Origin: Mangifera indica
Lineage: Eukaryota > Streptophyta > Magnoliopsida > Sapindales > Anacardiaceae
Length of the DNA stretch: 64,000 nt
Reading direction: 5' to 3'
NCBI RefSeq assembly: GCF_011075055.1
Contig: NC_058148.1
Coordinates: 1,941,322 to 2,005,321 of the forward strand
Shown here piece after piece: positions 24,652 through 36,487 of the stretch. The translations under genes and the position numbers were made by a program. The notes below the pieces were generated by a model. The model had not been told where the DNA came from. It saw only the letters and a list, made by a program, of their open reading frames with translations, and did no database searches. Numbering within the stretch: the first letter of the stretch is position 1; every line of letters starts with the position of its first letter.

Positions 24652-24986
24652 AAAATGTCAATGATAATTGAGGTGAGAAAAGTTGAATTAAAAAAATAAA
24701 GATTATTTTGTTGACCTTTTTCTAGCATATTATAGCGATAATAAAACAATATAATGTGTTTTTGGTAAATAATTATAGGAAGATACAAGAAGAACAAGCA
24801 AACAAGGCACGTGTTCATTTTGACGCAAAAGTTTGGCATGTTTTTAGTGCAGGCCCATCTCGAAATGGCAATTCTTTTATCACTGGAAGCGAAATTAAGC
24901 AGAATTTAACAGAAAAAAAAAATTGGATGATTAGTAAATAAAATTACCAAAAAAAAAATTTAATCACTGAAACCTCCCATTCAAGC

Positions 24987-25160
24987 CTACAACGGGGTGA
25001 GCCAGGAGAAGCAAGCTACAGTTTGTGGACTCAACAACGTAGCCCGCATGGGTTTTGCTACCCTACTTATGGCTGTGGATCTGAGTTTCTCAATAGAATC
25101 TTTCATTGCGTGGTTGTCACCGTAGCCTCCACGAAATAGAGGTACTACACCACGAACATT
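24987..25160 (-). other. GC-richer island with short open frame, unrecognised
   Basis: This 57-codon minus frame is open between stops, with an internal ATG at 25106 (MKDSIEKLRSTAISRV...). Composition is clearly more balanced than the flanks. The opposite strand is also largely open. I do not recognise a protein family or a known structural RNA. It may be a fragment of a gene, a transferred organelle piece or an unlisted RNA. No splice or promoter signals stand out. Confidence 0.25.
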
Positions 25161-25163
25161 TTA

Positions 25164-25875
25164 CTCCAACGCTTATGAAGTACCTTTTTCTATTAGTACA
25201 ATATGCGAGTAAACCCATAATTAATGCTTTCAAATTCAGACCAAACATGAACCCGACAAGTCTAAACCAATTAGACCAATAGTGAGATTGATATATTTAA
25301 TCAAAGAACATTATAACCTAGCATAATCATATTAGATGAATGCGGCTCGAATACTAGTGGTACAGTACATTCTCTTACAATAGCTATTTAAACTTTAAAC
25401 ATCAACTTAGACTAGAGTAAACTTCGGGTCTCAATCAAATCAGTTCAACCAACCTGACCAGGCTTCAAAACAATGGCATTATCTTTATTGGTAAACCTGG
25501 TTTTAAATGGTTTATTTCTGAAGAATGACTATCTGGATCAATTGATAATTTTTTAAGATCATCGAAATTCGAATAATTTAAGCATGCCTATAAATAAACA
25601 ACCTTTTGTTCCCATCTTTAAATTTGACAAATTAAATGAGTAAAATATAAAGACAAATGGAGAAAGAGCTATATATAACATGAATATTACATAATTTATT
25701 AGAACTGAATAATTTTTTTTTTTTTTTAACAGGTAGCCCCCTTCTGAATAGTTTATTTATTTTCTTCAATCAGAAAAGGGGCATAAGATGATTTAAATTA
25801 TTGATAAAAGCTGAAAAGAAAAGCAGAAGAATAGATAGAGAGTGGCCTTACCATGAAGGTGCAGCATAAAAATCA
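25164..25875. other. Non-coding DNA downstream of YY1
   Basis: This includes the expected 3' flank of the YY1 gene (minus strand) near 25750-25875. No other gene seen. Confidence 0.5.
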
Positions 25876-26402
25876 TCAATCTCCGTCTTCGGTCTCCTCA
25901 TTGTCATCTAAATTAGTTTGGCCATATCTATATCCATCCTCGACATTGTCACGATCTTCCTCAGTTTCTTCACTGTCTTCTTCCTCGTAAACTTCTTCTT
26001 TAAGAGGCCATGGTTTTCTCACGATGCTCAAAGTTGTGGGAGATGGACTTGAGCCTTTGCGCTGAGTGATCTTGGAAGAAGGCACCTTCAAGTTTGGTTT
26101 TGCCCTGCTTTGTTTCTGACTTTTGCTGCCCCCACGCTTTCCAGTATAGGCATCTTGATCACTAGCTTCATCCATATCATTATCAGCATTGTGTGCAACA
26201 TTCTCATCCGCGTGGCCAGGATGCTCTCTCTTCAAATGAAGTTTAAGCTTGTATTCATGAATGTAAGCTTTCTCACACCCTTCATAAGGACAAGCGTAAG
26301 GGCGATCAGATGACGCAGAGCCATAAACAGCTGCAGAACTCTTGGAAGTTTTGTTATCCTCTCAGGAGGTGTGGAGTATTTGGGGGCATCCACTGCCCCA
26401 CT
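25876..26402 (-). pseudogene. YY1: YY1 exon 6, with frameshift
   Basis: Encodes SGAVDAPKYSTPPERITK in frame, then loses one A. Finger 5 (CPYEGCEKAYIHEYKLKLHL) and the acidic tail continue in the -1 frame to the TGA at 25878-25876. Confidence 0.9.
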
Positions 26403-26552
26403 CTGTCAAATAAAGTTGTTACTAAGAATCAGATGTAAAATCTCAGTTAAAATTCTACTGCCATGGTTAAACAAACATTTCAAATATCTACAGGAAAGAA
26501 ACTGGCAAAACATTCCAGTGAGAAATGATTGATATTTTCTAAGTTGTTTCAA

Positions 26553-27482
26553 TCATGGTTTTAAAACCCAGACCAAACCAGCTAGTTCAACTGGTCTGAC
26601 TGGGACCTAGTAGCCAACCTGGTCCAGGTCAAATTCTAAAGGAATATTAGCCATTGAACTAGATCAATCCATGGTTGAGCCAACTAGATCATGCTAGGTC
26701 ACAGTTCAACTGTCGGGTCAATTTGGTCTAATGGTCATGCTAACGTTAGCATGATTTGTAAAATGTTTTGCATTTGTTGGGACTCATACCCAAGTCCCTG
26801 CAATTGCAAGGCAAGCAATGCACCATCGGATCATAATTCCACTTGGTTACATATTGTTCTAATTTTTATTTAATCTCTTTTAACTAGAAAAATGTTAAAT
26901 TTTGCAATTGCTACTCAAATCCCAATAGTTGAGAGGAACTACACCATACCACCAAGCCACAAATTTGTTCAGTATATGTTTTTTTTTTTTGTGTGTGTGC
27001 GTGTGCGCGCGCACGTGTGTTTTTACAGTAATGCTGATGTTGTAGTTTGTTAGGATTCCAAATACAAAGTATAAGACTTGTATCTTATAGTGGAAAGTAT
27101 GAGCTTCTAGTGTGGGGATTATATAGTCTTAAGCTCTTCAATCTCAATAATTAGTTTTAAAATACAGTTCTCCTAAGGTTCAAATTATTTGATATTAGAG
27201 TCATTCTTATGTCTCCTAGTTGCAATCGTGCAATGCGGGTGATGATGTCGATATTGCAGTGTTTGCTAAAGGCACAACCAGCTTGTATGAGCGTCAAGGT
27301 TGTAGAGCGTAGTTATATATTAAAATTTCAAGTACAAAATATAGGATTTGGATCCCACATTAGAAAATATGGACTTCTAATGTGGGGTTTATATGGTCTT
27401 AGGTTTTCCAATCTCACTAATTAGCTTTTAAGATATGATTCTTCTAAGGTTTATATCACGGTCCAGGTCTAAAAACATTGTC
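26553..27482. mobile_element. Candidate inverted-repeat element in YY1 intron 5
   Basis: The left end reads atggttttaaaacccagacc and the right end, reversed, atgtttttagacctggacc, so the ends are inverted repeats. The left 150 bp, rich in ggtctgactgggacc-like phrases, resembles a common plant MITE. I could not fix a target duplication, and the interior seems to hold a further insertion with a microsatellite. Confidence 0.5.
26991..27020. repeat. (GT)n/(GC)n tract in YY1 intron 5
   Basis: Alternating purine-pyrimidine including gcgcgcgc, directly after a T-run. It may form Z-DNA. Confidence 0.85.
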
Positions 27483-27637
27483 CCAATAAATATGCTAATT
27501 ATATATAATAACTAATATGAATTACAAAAGATTTATATGAATTTCAAAAAAAAAAAAATTAACTTACAATATTTCAAAACAGTAAATTAGAAACCAGGAA
27601 TAAAAGGAGAATCTAACAGGTTGTGAATAGTACTGAC

Positions 27638-27781
27638 CTTCTCATGGTGTGATGAAATGTGATTCTTTAACTTGTATTCATGAGCATATCTCTTTCCACA
27701 ATCTGGGTAAGGGCAGATATGATAATTTTCTTGTGAATGCGTTTTCATGTGTGACCTCAGGTTAAAATCCAAGGAGAATGC
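27638..27781 (-). pseudogene. YY1: YY1 exon 5
   Basis: 144 nt, intact. Completes finger 3 (AFSLDFNLRSHMKTH) and encodes finger 4 (CPYPDCGKRYAHEYKLKNH) up to HHEK. Confidence 0.9.
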
Positions 27782-28324
27782 CTGCAATTCTCATATCTTA
27801 ATTAGATTAAACACAGATGGTAAGCACATAAACAAGGCAATGAAAACAGCGTATGAAGCAAAGGCAGTGCGTCAAGGTAATTTGCACACCATGCATGACA
27901 ACTGCAAGACAAAACTATGAATTTTTGTATGCATAATTCAATCAAATCAACCTAAACTAGATTCTCACTGTTGATTTTCAATCAGATACATTAAGCTCCC
28001 TTTTAACCTTGATCATTCCTCTTAATTAAATACACATTTTATAATTATTTGCATTTGCAACAAGAATTTATAATGGAATATTACTGAAGGTCAAATTAAC
28101 CACACAGAACATTTTTCAAATTTCCATGACCAAAATGTCAACAAGCTTTATAAAATTGTTTGCCCAAACACAGAACAGATAGAAAACCATGTATATAATA
28201 GTGTTGCAAGAAGTAATTCAGGCCCATAAAAAGCATCAATTTTTAAATATCTTCTGCAAAATAATATATTTTTATATTACAGAGCCAACAGGGAGCCAGA
28301 GGAAAAATTAGACAAAAATAGTCA

Positions 28325-28450
<126 letters not shown>

Positions 28451-29419
28451 CTACTTCAGACACTTTTATATAAGACCTTAAAGCAGATTCTCAATTACAT
28501 TAAAAAATATTACACACGGCAATGAATGAAAACAGATTGCAAATCAGTCAGGCTCAATTGAAATCAGAAACCTCAGCCACACCAACAAAATCACCTGATA
28601 CCACACTTTGTTTTCTCTATTCATTGAAATTTAGCTCCATTTCTTGATGCAAACTGTAGTTATTTCCTCAAAACTCTAAACAATTTAACCTAAAAAAAGT
28701 CCCCACATTTCTCAGTTATAAATATAAATATTGAACACCAAGGTTACTGAATTGCACAGTTAGACAACTTAAGTACTCAACACATCCTGTCAACCTTGTA
28801 AAGAAGTTTATATTCTTGACTGATTAAAAAAAACATTGGATAAAGCCAAAAGATGACCTCAACAAGTAAATTTATCGTATTAATACAACACATAACTAAG
28901 GCGGGACACTTGCCAAGTGCTTCAATTGATACAAGAAAAAAGGAATAAATTGATAATTGCTTAAACTTGGATTGGCTACCAGAAGCCTTTCATTTTCTGA
29001 AAAAACATAGTCGTGTCATGGCCACTATTCTGGCTCCATGCAGTCTAGAACAAGGAAGGCTAACATATGAAACAACTCAGGTCTCCCGGAGGTAATCTAA
29101 AGAAATACTTACACTGAAGTTGCTAATTTGAAGTACAGAAAACCTTCATGATCAATAGCTAGTGATGGTTCCATGGTTTTTCAATAGATACTTGAAACCA
29201 ATTAAATCTGTATTTATTCTCAGTGGCTATTTAGTACTTAATAATTAAACTCATGCCTGATCAGATCAGGTTTGTCCAATCCAGTTTTTTCAGAGTAAAG
29301 TAATAGTGATGAAATCACGCTAAACAGATAAATTAAAAAAAAGAGAAATGTCCAGCACAATACACATGTATAAGATATAGCATCAATAAAATTCAACATA
29401 GCACAAGCTCAGACAATAA

Positions 29420-29690
29420 TTCTTGTTGAGTAGCTCATTTTGTGCAGTTGGCTTCTTGTTGGTTACTTATTGGCTCTCTTCTCTTGAATTCTATCTTTGC
29501 TTTAGGCCAATAGATAGGCTTTCAAGAGAGTTTGTACTTTTGGAAGACTTGTTAGTTGGTTGTATGTCTCATTGTAGGTTTGCTCCTCTCCCAGGGGATT
29601 GTCCTGCGGTAGGAGATCCCCTCAATGGGACTTTGTATATCCTGTTTTCTCCTTTAATGAATTTACTTACCCAAAAAATACATAATACTT
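29420..29690 (+). mobile_element. Possible LINE 3' end in YY1 intron 3
   Basis: A less AT-rich stretch ends in tgggactttgtatatcctgt...ttaatgaa...cttacccaaaaaata, which looks like the terminal region and short A-rich tail of a plant L1. No target duplication was found. Confidence 0.35.
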
Positions 29691-29961
29691 CTTACACTAA
29701 ATGCAAAGACTTCTTTTGCAATCCACACAGACCAGGAAAACACATTTATAAACACAGTTTAAAAATTATATATGCAGAAACATGCATGTGTCTTTAAGTC
29801 TAGATTTTAGAGTTTAGTGTTTAATAGTGTTCAGCATCACCCATATCTTTAGCCATAGATCACAGCTCAACTAAAATTTACTTCTTGTTATTTACAAAAG
29901 TCTTAAAAATATATCCTAAAAGCATCAATAAAAACCAAAGGAAAAATGTTAGACATTTTAC

Positions 29962-30161
29962 CTTTCCACATCCATCTTAGTGACAAACATATTGTCTCTC
30001 TCCATGGATGTGCGAATGCTTTCTCGATGCACCAGCATCAATGAAGGTCTTCCCACAGCCTTCATAGCTGCAAAGGAATAGAACTTCAGTTGTAGGTTCT
30101 GGTTCTGGCTCTGGGGCCTCAGGCTCCCTTGCCTTCTCTTTCAAGGCCCTCAAAGTGTTCT
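29962..30161 (-). pseudogene. YY1: YY1 exon 3, with premature stop
   Basis: Encodes ENTLRALKEKAREPEAPEPE, the first zinc finger (CSYEGCGKTF...HSHIH), and the first half of finger 2. The codon after VCH is TAA (29979-29977), where functional relatives have an amino acid. Confidence 0.9.
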
Positions 30162-31022
30162 CTAAACACAACGAAAAAGGGGGATCTCATTTTAAAAAAT
30201 TAAATCACAAATCCATAAGAGAAAAACTATCACAAAAAAACCCTCCATGAGTTTACCCTCTTACACCACTCCCACCTGCCACCACAAAATCTCACGACAA
30301 ATCAGAAAACTAAATGCCTAAGCATAGAATGATTAGTCATATTAATCCAATAACTGAAACAGGTCAGACAGAACATAATGTGAAAACAAAAGAACAAACA
30401 GTATATGCAAATCTAGAACCTAGAAAATACCAAAAAATACATATGAAGCAGTCAAAATAGAATCGTTCAACCATCTCAGGGCCTGACTGTAGTTTGAGAG
30501 AATAAGTTTACCATGTAACTAATTATCAGAAATAAGTTTAACATAGTTACCCATAAACAAAACACTTTTACCTTAAAAATAATGCAGGTTGCAGAGTTGC
30601 ATAGCATCAAAAGAGGAGAGCAGTCAATAATAGCACAGACAGAAAAATATCTTTCAAGTAGGGAACCATAATGAAGAGTTAAACACGAATAAAAGTATAC
30701 ATTTTGATCCAGGAAAAATATGTGCATGTTTTTATGTTCAAATAAATCAATATCCTTGTCTCCACAAGAATCTTATTTAATTCAAAATGAAAGAACATGA
30801 ATCCCAAATTTTTCAGTTCGTGGAACATCCTAAACATAAAAAACAAATCTCAATATCGTAAAATCTAGATTGGATTGGCCTATGAGAATCTGCAAGCACA
30901 AGTCTTCCTTACATCTCAATTTGCAAAACAAAAATTCTCATACTTTTGCATATAAACATATCAATCATTTATGTATTCAACTGCAAGCATCATAAAGAAC
31001 TAAAGAAAGTGCAATTACCTAC

Positions 31023-31081
31023 CATTTACCCATCTATAAAGCTGGCACTTTCCACCAGTGGCCACAACATCTTGGGGAACC
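31023..31081 (-). pseudogene. YY1: YY1 exon 2
   Basis: Encodes VPQDVVATGGKCQLYRWVN. The donor is GTAGGT; choosing it gives a Glu codon across the join and keeps the frame into exon 3. A second GT six bases on is less likely. Confidence 0.85.
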
Positions 31082-31850
31082 CTACAAAGTAAATTTTTTT
31101 TTTTTTCAAAATATTAAAACATAAATAAACACAAGGGTAATTGTTAAATGTACATTTTGTGAAAAAAAAAAAATACAAATGCAATGTTTAAACTCAGCCT
31201 TAGTACAATAAGAATGAAACCCAGACAGAAAAAGTGAAAATTTGCAAGAACAAACAGATGAAAAACGCCTAAATTCACCCAAAAAAATCGATATTTTTAT
31301 AAAATTAAATTTAAAAAAAAAAAAACCTTCAATAGCCATGCAACATTACAGGGGCTTTAAATATACAGCAATAGTGAATGTACCCACACACAGAAACCGA
31401 AAATTCGCCACTAAAATGGTGGGCGGTTGCTAGATTCACCCTAATTTCAATACTTTTCATAAAATTAAACCACAAACATTCCTTTAGAGTAATGCAGCAT
31501 TTAAAGGGTTAAAAAATACAACAATAGTGCATGGAATCCAGACACAGAAACCGGAAATTCAACAGACAATCAAACCAAAAATATTCCTTTAAAGTAATGC
31601 AGCACTTAAAAGGGTTATAAAAATACAACAATGACGAATGAAACCCAGAAACAAAAAGAGAAAATTCGCCAGAACAAAGAGATAGGCAGTGGCTAAATTT
31701 ACCTAAAATCCATATTTTTAAAAGAAATCAAGCCAAAAAATCCCTTTAAAGTAATGCAGCAATTAAAGGATTGAACACATGCAAAGAAAACTCAGAAACA
31801 AAAAGTGTAAAATTTGCGAAAGTAAGCATACGGGAAAGGGTGAAACTTAC

Positions 31851-31936
31851 CATTCTTTAGACCATTTAACGTCGGGAGCTTTGGATTTGAGAATGGGGCG
31901 TTGTTCAAAGAAACTGTGAGTGTAATGAGCGTCCAT
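31851..31936 (-). pseudogene. YY1: YY1 exon 1
   Basis: The ATG is at 31936-31934. It encodes MDAHYTHSFFEQRP...VKWSKEW and ends in a split Trp codon (TG|G) at donor GTAAGT. Confidence 0.88.
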
Positions 31937-34380
31937 TTTTCTACAGTTTTAAACTTCTTGTTTTGTCGGTTTACTGTTTTATTGAATCGAAGAAGCAGAG
32001 ATTTTTAGAGTAGGGTTTTGATTAGGCTTTAAAGAAAAAAGAGAAATCGGGAGAGTGAAGGAAAGGCCTAGTGAGGTTTAAGTGAAACTGTCCCCGTCGA
32101 GTTGATGGAGATACTGGAGAAGCTACTTACCCAAGAAAAATATAATGGAGAAGCTGCTTTGTCAAGTATCATGATGGAATTTGGCTACTGTTTTCCCACC
32201 CCAGGTACGATGAAATGATAGATTGAAGAAATTAATTATCCACCAATCTTCTAAAGTAATTATTATTTTAATAGTTAAAACTTAAAAGTTATTTATATCC
32301 TTTTATTACAGAAATGTATTGGAGGGGTAAGTGTTATTTTTTTAAATTTATCATAGTAAATTAGTTTATTAATATTTTTTTATATAAAAAGTTATTATAT
32401 TTATCTTATATATATTTTAAAAATATAATATAGTTTTAATAGTTTATATTATGATATATATACTCTTAATTTATTGTATATTTTTTTGGTGTAATTATCA
32501 ATTTTGAAATTTTTGAATGGTATATTAAAATTTTAAAAATTTTAACAATATTCTCAAACTTTTTTCAAATTTTAAAAATCTCTTAAATCATTAACACATT
32601 TAATATTTAAAAAATTATAATTTACCTTTAAACATAAAATTATACGTCAGTGACACCCCTATCAATATTAGTATTAATTTTTTCTATTTTTAATTAAAAT
32701 TAATATAAATTAGAATATAAAATTATTAATAAAATTTTAAAAGTGTTATTTAGTTTCAGGGTTTTTTTTGTCCATCTAGTAATTTTATAAAAAAAAAAAG
32801 AATTTGTTAAAATTTTTAACATATAGGTAGAAAATTGGTTTTTCAAACCTAACATATGGGTATCGTCATTTCATCAAACCTTGGGCAGGAAATAGTCATT
32901 TGGCCATTGGTTTACTTTTTCTTTTTGTGTTGATGATACTTTCTCACCCTCTAAACAAGTTTGAAGCCAAATCGAGTTGTTCTAAGTTTGAATTGTGAAT
33001 TGGATCGAAAAAGTCAGATTCTATTAAAGATTTAGTTTATTTTTATAAACAAATCAAATTTAAATGAATTCAAATATTTATATTTGAGTTAATTCAAATC
33101 AAATCTAAAGTTAAATAATTTCTTAATCACTTTGATTCTCAACTCATTAATCTCGAATTGAACCTTTTGGGTTTGAGGTGACTTTAAAAGAATTTGAATA
33201 TCAAAATTCAAAAGTTACTTTTTAACCATTAAAATTTTTTTTTTTCACAAACTTCAATTTTATCACTTGTACCCCTATCATCAATTGAAAAAAATCAAAA
33301 CTTGAACAAGTATTATTTTAAATGGTCAGAATAGTGTTGTCAAGTTTGACCTTCGCTAGATTGCATCAAGTGGTGTGATATAGCCAAAATCACACTTAGG
33401 ATGGTGCCAAATCTAACTTGAATTGCATTGTTCTGGTGTGATTTAGGTCAAATGACACATGGGATAATGTGATTTAGGCCAAAACACACCATCAAGTACA
33501 ATTCTTACCAAAGTCAACATCCCAAGTATGATTTGGTCAGGATTACACCTACTAATTCTTCAACAACTTTCATTGTGGATGACTTTTTTAATTTGTAATT
33601 TATTCTTTGTATTATCAACCTTAAAAAGTAATGTACATTAGGGGTGTAAAAAACTTTAATAAAAGTTTGAGGGGAAAAATGTCATTCCATAAGCATAATA
33701 AGGATAATAGGTTATTCCATTCACTTAGCATGTTTTACTAAAGGGACTTACACAATTGAGAAAACTAAATTTTTCAACTTAGATTGTGAAAAATATTTTT
33801 ATGAAAAACCATGGGTAGGAAAATGTTATCTCTCTATTATAATTCAATTAAACAAATATATTTATCCATTTGAGAAATTAATTCAATTAACTTGATCTAA
33901 ACATAATTAACCTATTTTTTTAATATTAAATCAATATAATCATGAGTTTGTACAATGATGTAAATGCGCATATATAAAGCGCTTTAAATTTTTGAAAATT
34001 TACATTCCCACCCCATGTGGTAAATTTTTTCTCATGCAGACTTCTTTGCAATTTCCGTTAGTTTTTACTTTAGTTTTCTTATGATGAAAATAGCATAAAA
34101 AGTTAATAAATCATTTCTTATTATGTTTAATACTACTAGTGTAGAGATTTAAGTATATTGATGTATATTTTAAGTGTTTTGGGGTTAGGTTTTCTGGTTA
34201 GAAAATTTGCAAAAATAGCTTCATTCCTTTGCATTATGGATGAAATTTGTTAGGAGTTTTATGTTATAATGGGTTTAGAATTGGTTGGTGATGAAATTGA
34301 ATTTGAAAAATCAAGTTTGATGGTGGTTTGATCACCATGTGAGATTTGCTGCCACTGCACAAATTCACGTGGTGAGAGGA
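31937..34380. other. AT-rich intergenic DNA upstream of YY1
   Basis: The first 250 bp would be the YY1 promoter side on the minus strand. Near 33345-33550 the phrase tgtgattta-g-caaa recurs imperfectly about three times. No gene seen. Confidence 0.5.
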
Positions 34381-34384
34381 GTTA

Positions 34385-34493
34385 AAGATGAAAGGTGTAA
34401 CTGTGAGTTTTCAAACAATGCAAGGATTGCATGGTGGGGGGGGGGGGGGGGGAGTGTGAGTTTTTGAACAAGACATACAAGATCACATGGTGG
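34385..34493. repeat. Left part of a roughly 52-bp minisatellite, with G17 run
   Basis: Two units carry gagttttcaaacaa and catggtgg. One unit contains 17 consecutive G at 34436-34452. The array resumes at 35469 after the insertion. Confidence 0.7.
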
Positions 34494-35468
34494 TGATGTA
34501 TACGCAACTTCATTGTCATTTTTGAGATCCAAGCCATCCTCAAATCTCCATGTAGCCTTTGAAGCCAAGAAGAATAAAGTTCTAGCAAATCCTAAGCCAA
34601 AGGAAGCATCGCACATTCAATTTTGGCCCAACACCACTTTTGAGATGGTCTCATTGCATGCACCCAAGGTCAAAGTGAATAGTTTACTCCAATTGATCCA
34701 AAAGTGTGATTTTGGAAGTCCATCAATGGCCCAAACATCCAAACATCATTTTTAAAAGCCCAAAGAGCCTAAAATTGGTTTTTAGTTACATTGGAACTAA
34801 ATTAGAATTCGGTCGTTTTAGTTAGGAAACATCATTCTTAAAGTTAAGGAAAAAACAACTAACTTTTATCTTTACTTAATTACTATGTATGGGTTTGGTT
34901 TAGAATGAGTGGCTTAACTTAATTCATGCCATTTTTAGTTGACTTTTATAGGAAATATTGTATCATTGCCATCCATGCTTCCTATATAAAGGGGTGGATC
35001 TTCATTTGTAATATGTTAGCATTTTGAATGAAAATTTGAAGAAAAGTTTTGTTGGTTGTTATCTCATTTCCTTTATCCAATCATTCTTGGTGGAAGAACC
35101 CAAGGTTGGTGGAACTTTCCTTTATGCCTTGGTTACATTTTATGTTTCCCTTGAAATCCAAAGTGTGAAGACTTGAATGTGTGTTGTATGCCTCGGGTTA
35201 CTGTTCACAGTGTGTGATTTTGCAATTTCCAATTTTTGCCAGCGAACTTTGAAGCTAGTTTTGAATGTCTTGTTGATTCAGTTGTGGTTGACATTATACA
35301 CAGTTAGAAAGCTCTTTGAATGTTTTTTTCTAATGATATATAATTTACATGATTTGGAGGTCATTTGATTGGTTAAAATAGAAAGACAAATTGTTTTTGT
35401 GTCAAATAAATAATAATTTCCATAACTGAGTTTGTGTGTTGTTGTATTATCTTGATGAAAATGCACCA
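34494..35468 (+). repeat. Solo LTR-like insertion in the minisatellite
   Basis: It begins TGATG and ends CACCA, flanked by GGTGG (34489-34493) and GGTGT (35469-35473), 4 of 5 identical. A clear TATA box (TATATAAA, 34983-34990) lies in the second half, as in an LTR promoter. No coding sequence. Confidence 0.6.
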
Positions 35469-35670
35469 GGTGTTAAATGAAAGTTTTCAAACAGCTGGCC
35501 ATACAGATCCTATGACAGGGGTTAAATGCCAGTTTTCAAATAGTTGGCCATGCTAGATCCCATGGTAAGTAACTAAATGTGAGTTTTCAAACAGTTCACT
35601 ATACGGGATTACATGGTGGGAATGAGGTTAGTGCAAGTTTTCAAACAATGTGAGATTATATGGTAGGGGT
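35469..35670. repeat. Right part of the minisatellite
   Basis: Four imperfect units share gttttcaaacagttggccat-like and cccatggtaggg-like phrases, spaced about 52 bp. Confidence 0.75.
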
Positions 35671-35814
35671 TTTTGAAATTTTTTTTAGTTTGGGGGTTTT
35701 TTGATATTTTCTATTTTACAGGGAAATTATAAACTTTCCATGATAAGGTTTTTTTTATATGTAGTTTTTAAATTTTTTGTCTGTTTTTCCAAATAAAGCA
35801 TGTGTTAAAAATGA

Positions 35815-36062
35815 ATTCATTCTCAAGGAACACGTTGATACGAGTAACACTCCTCCAAATGGTAAAAATAGTATCCGTTACTTATCTTCAAGTATCCTAT
35901 AAAGATACACTTTTTGAATTTAGTGCTCAACTTGTTCGAAATCAATTTTTTGACATAAGTTTCACAGCCCCAAATCCTCAAGTAAACTAGATTGAGCTTT
36001 TGAGAAGTCCACAACTTGTATGAAATTTTATCCACAAATTTATATGGGACATAGTTCAATGT
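35815..36062 (-). pseudogene. Orphan copia integrase C-terminal fragment
   Basis: A 78-codon minus frame reads LVYLRIWGCETYVKK, then KCIFIGYLKISNGYYFYH, the classic copia motif (RVWGC-A-V...KC-FVGY...GY-FY). It then drifts into the EEN/FLE-KEF segment. It lies just left of the copia element at 36488 but in opposite orientation, and it does not extend to either RT or the integrase core. Confidence 0.82.
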
Positions 36063-36487
36063 ATAGACAATAATGGTAATCTAGATTAGGTTGTCGCACA
36101 TTAGTTGTGTAGTGAACATCGGTCATGTAGCACACATATCAGACAAACGATGCATACGTCGAAAAAGCGGTGTGTACTTTAAGCAAGAGGCAAAACTTTC
36201 AAACGTATTTTAGGCAAAAAATAACTACATGCCAAGTAGAAAATCTTTGAGCCAGTGTTCCATGTGTGCACCCTTACGTGTTATGGTACACCTACACCAT
36301 TTAAAATTTCTGCAACTAGTCATGCACTCATGTCGAGTGATGTTGATTCTTAAATTTGTTAAGTAAATAACATGGTTTGATATGTGATTTCCTATGGTTG
36401 TATGCATGAGCTCTACAATTGGATTTATTGCTTTGAGTAGCAATTTCTTGGGTAGGGTGTTCCTCAAATTTAATTGATAAAATTTCC

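Larger units (their letters stand above)
21881..24980. other. AT-rich region, possible decayed LTR
   Basis: No gene found. Contents are a 57-bp minisatellite, a TA microsatellite, a 40-bp duplication and a TG/CG tract, listed separately. The block 22900-23330, with its GAGAGAGTTTT stretch, resembles reversed LTR leader DNA, but I cannot find a partner. Confidence 0.45.

Noticed and set aside
24950..25200. Possible structural RNA such as RNase MRP or 7SL
   Set aside because: No upstream sequence element, TATA at the right spacing or known conserved core found; kept only as an unknown island.
34365..34616. Pro-rich minus frames (PPPPP)
   Set aside because: The prolines are coded by the G17 homopolymer.
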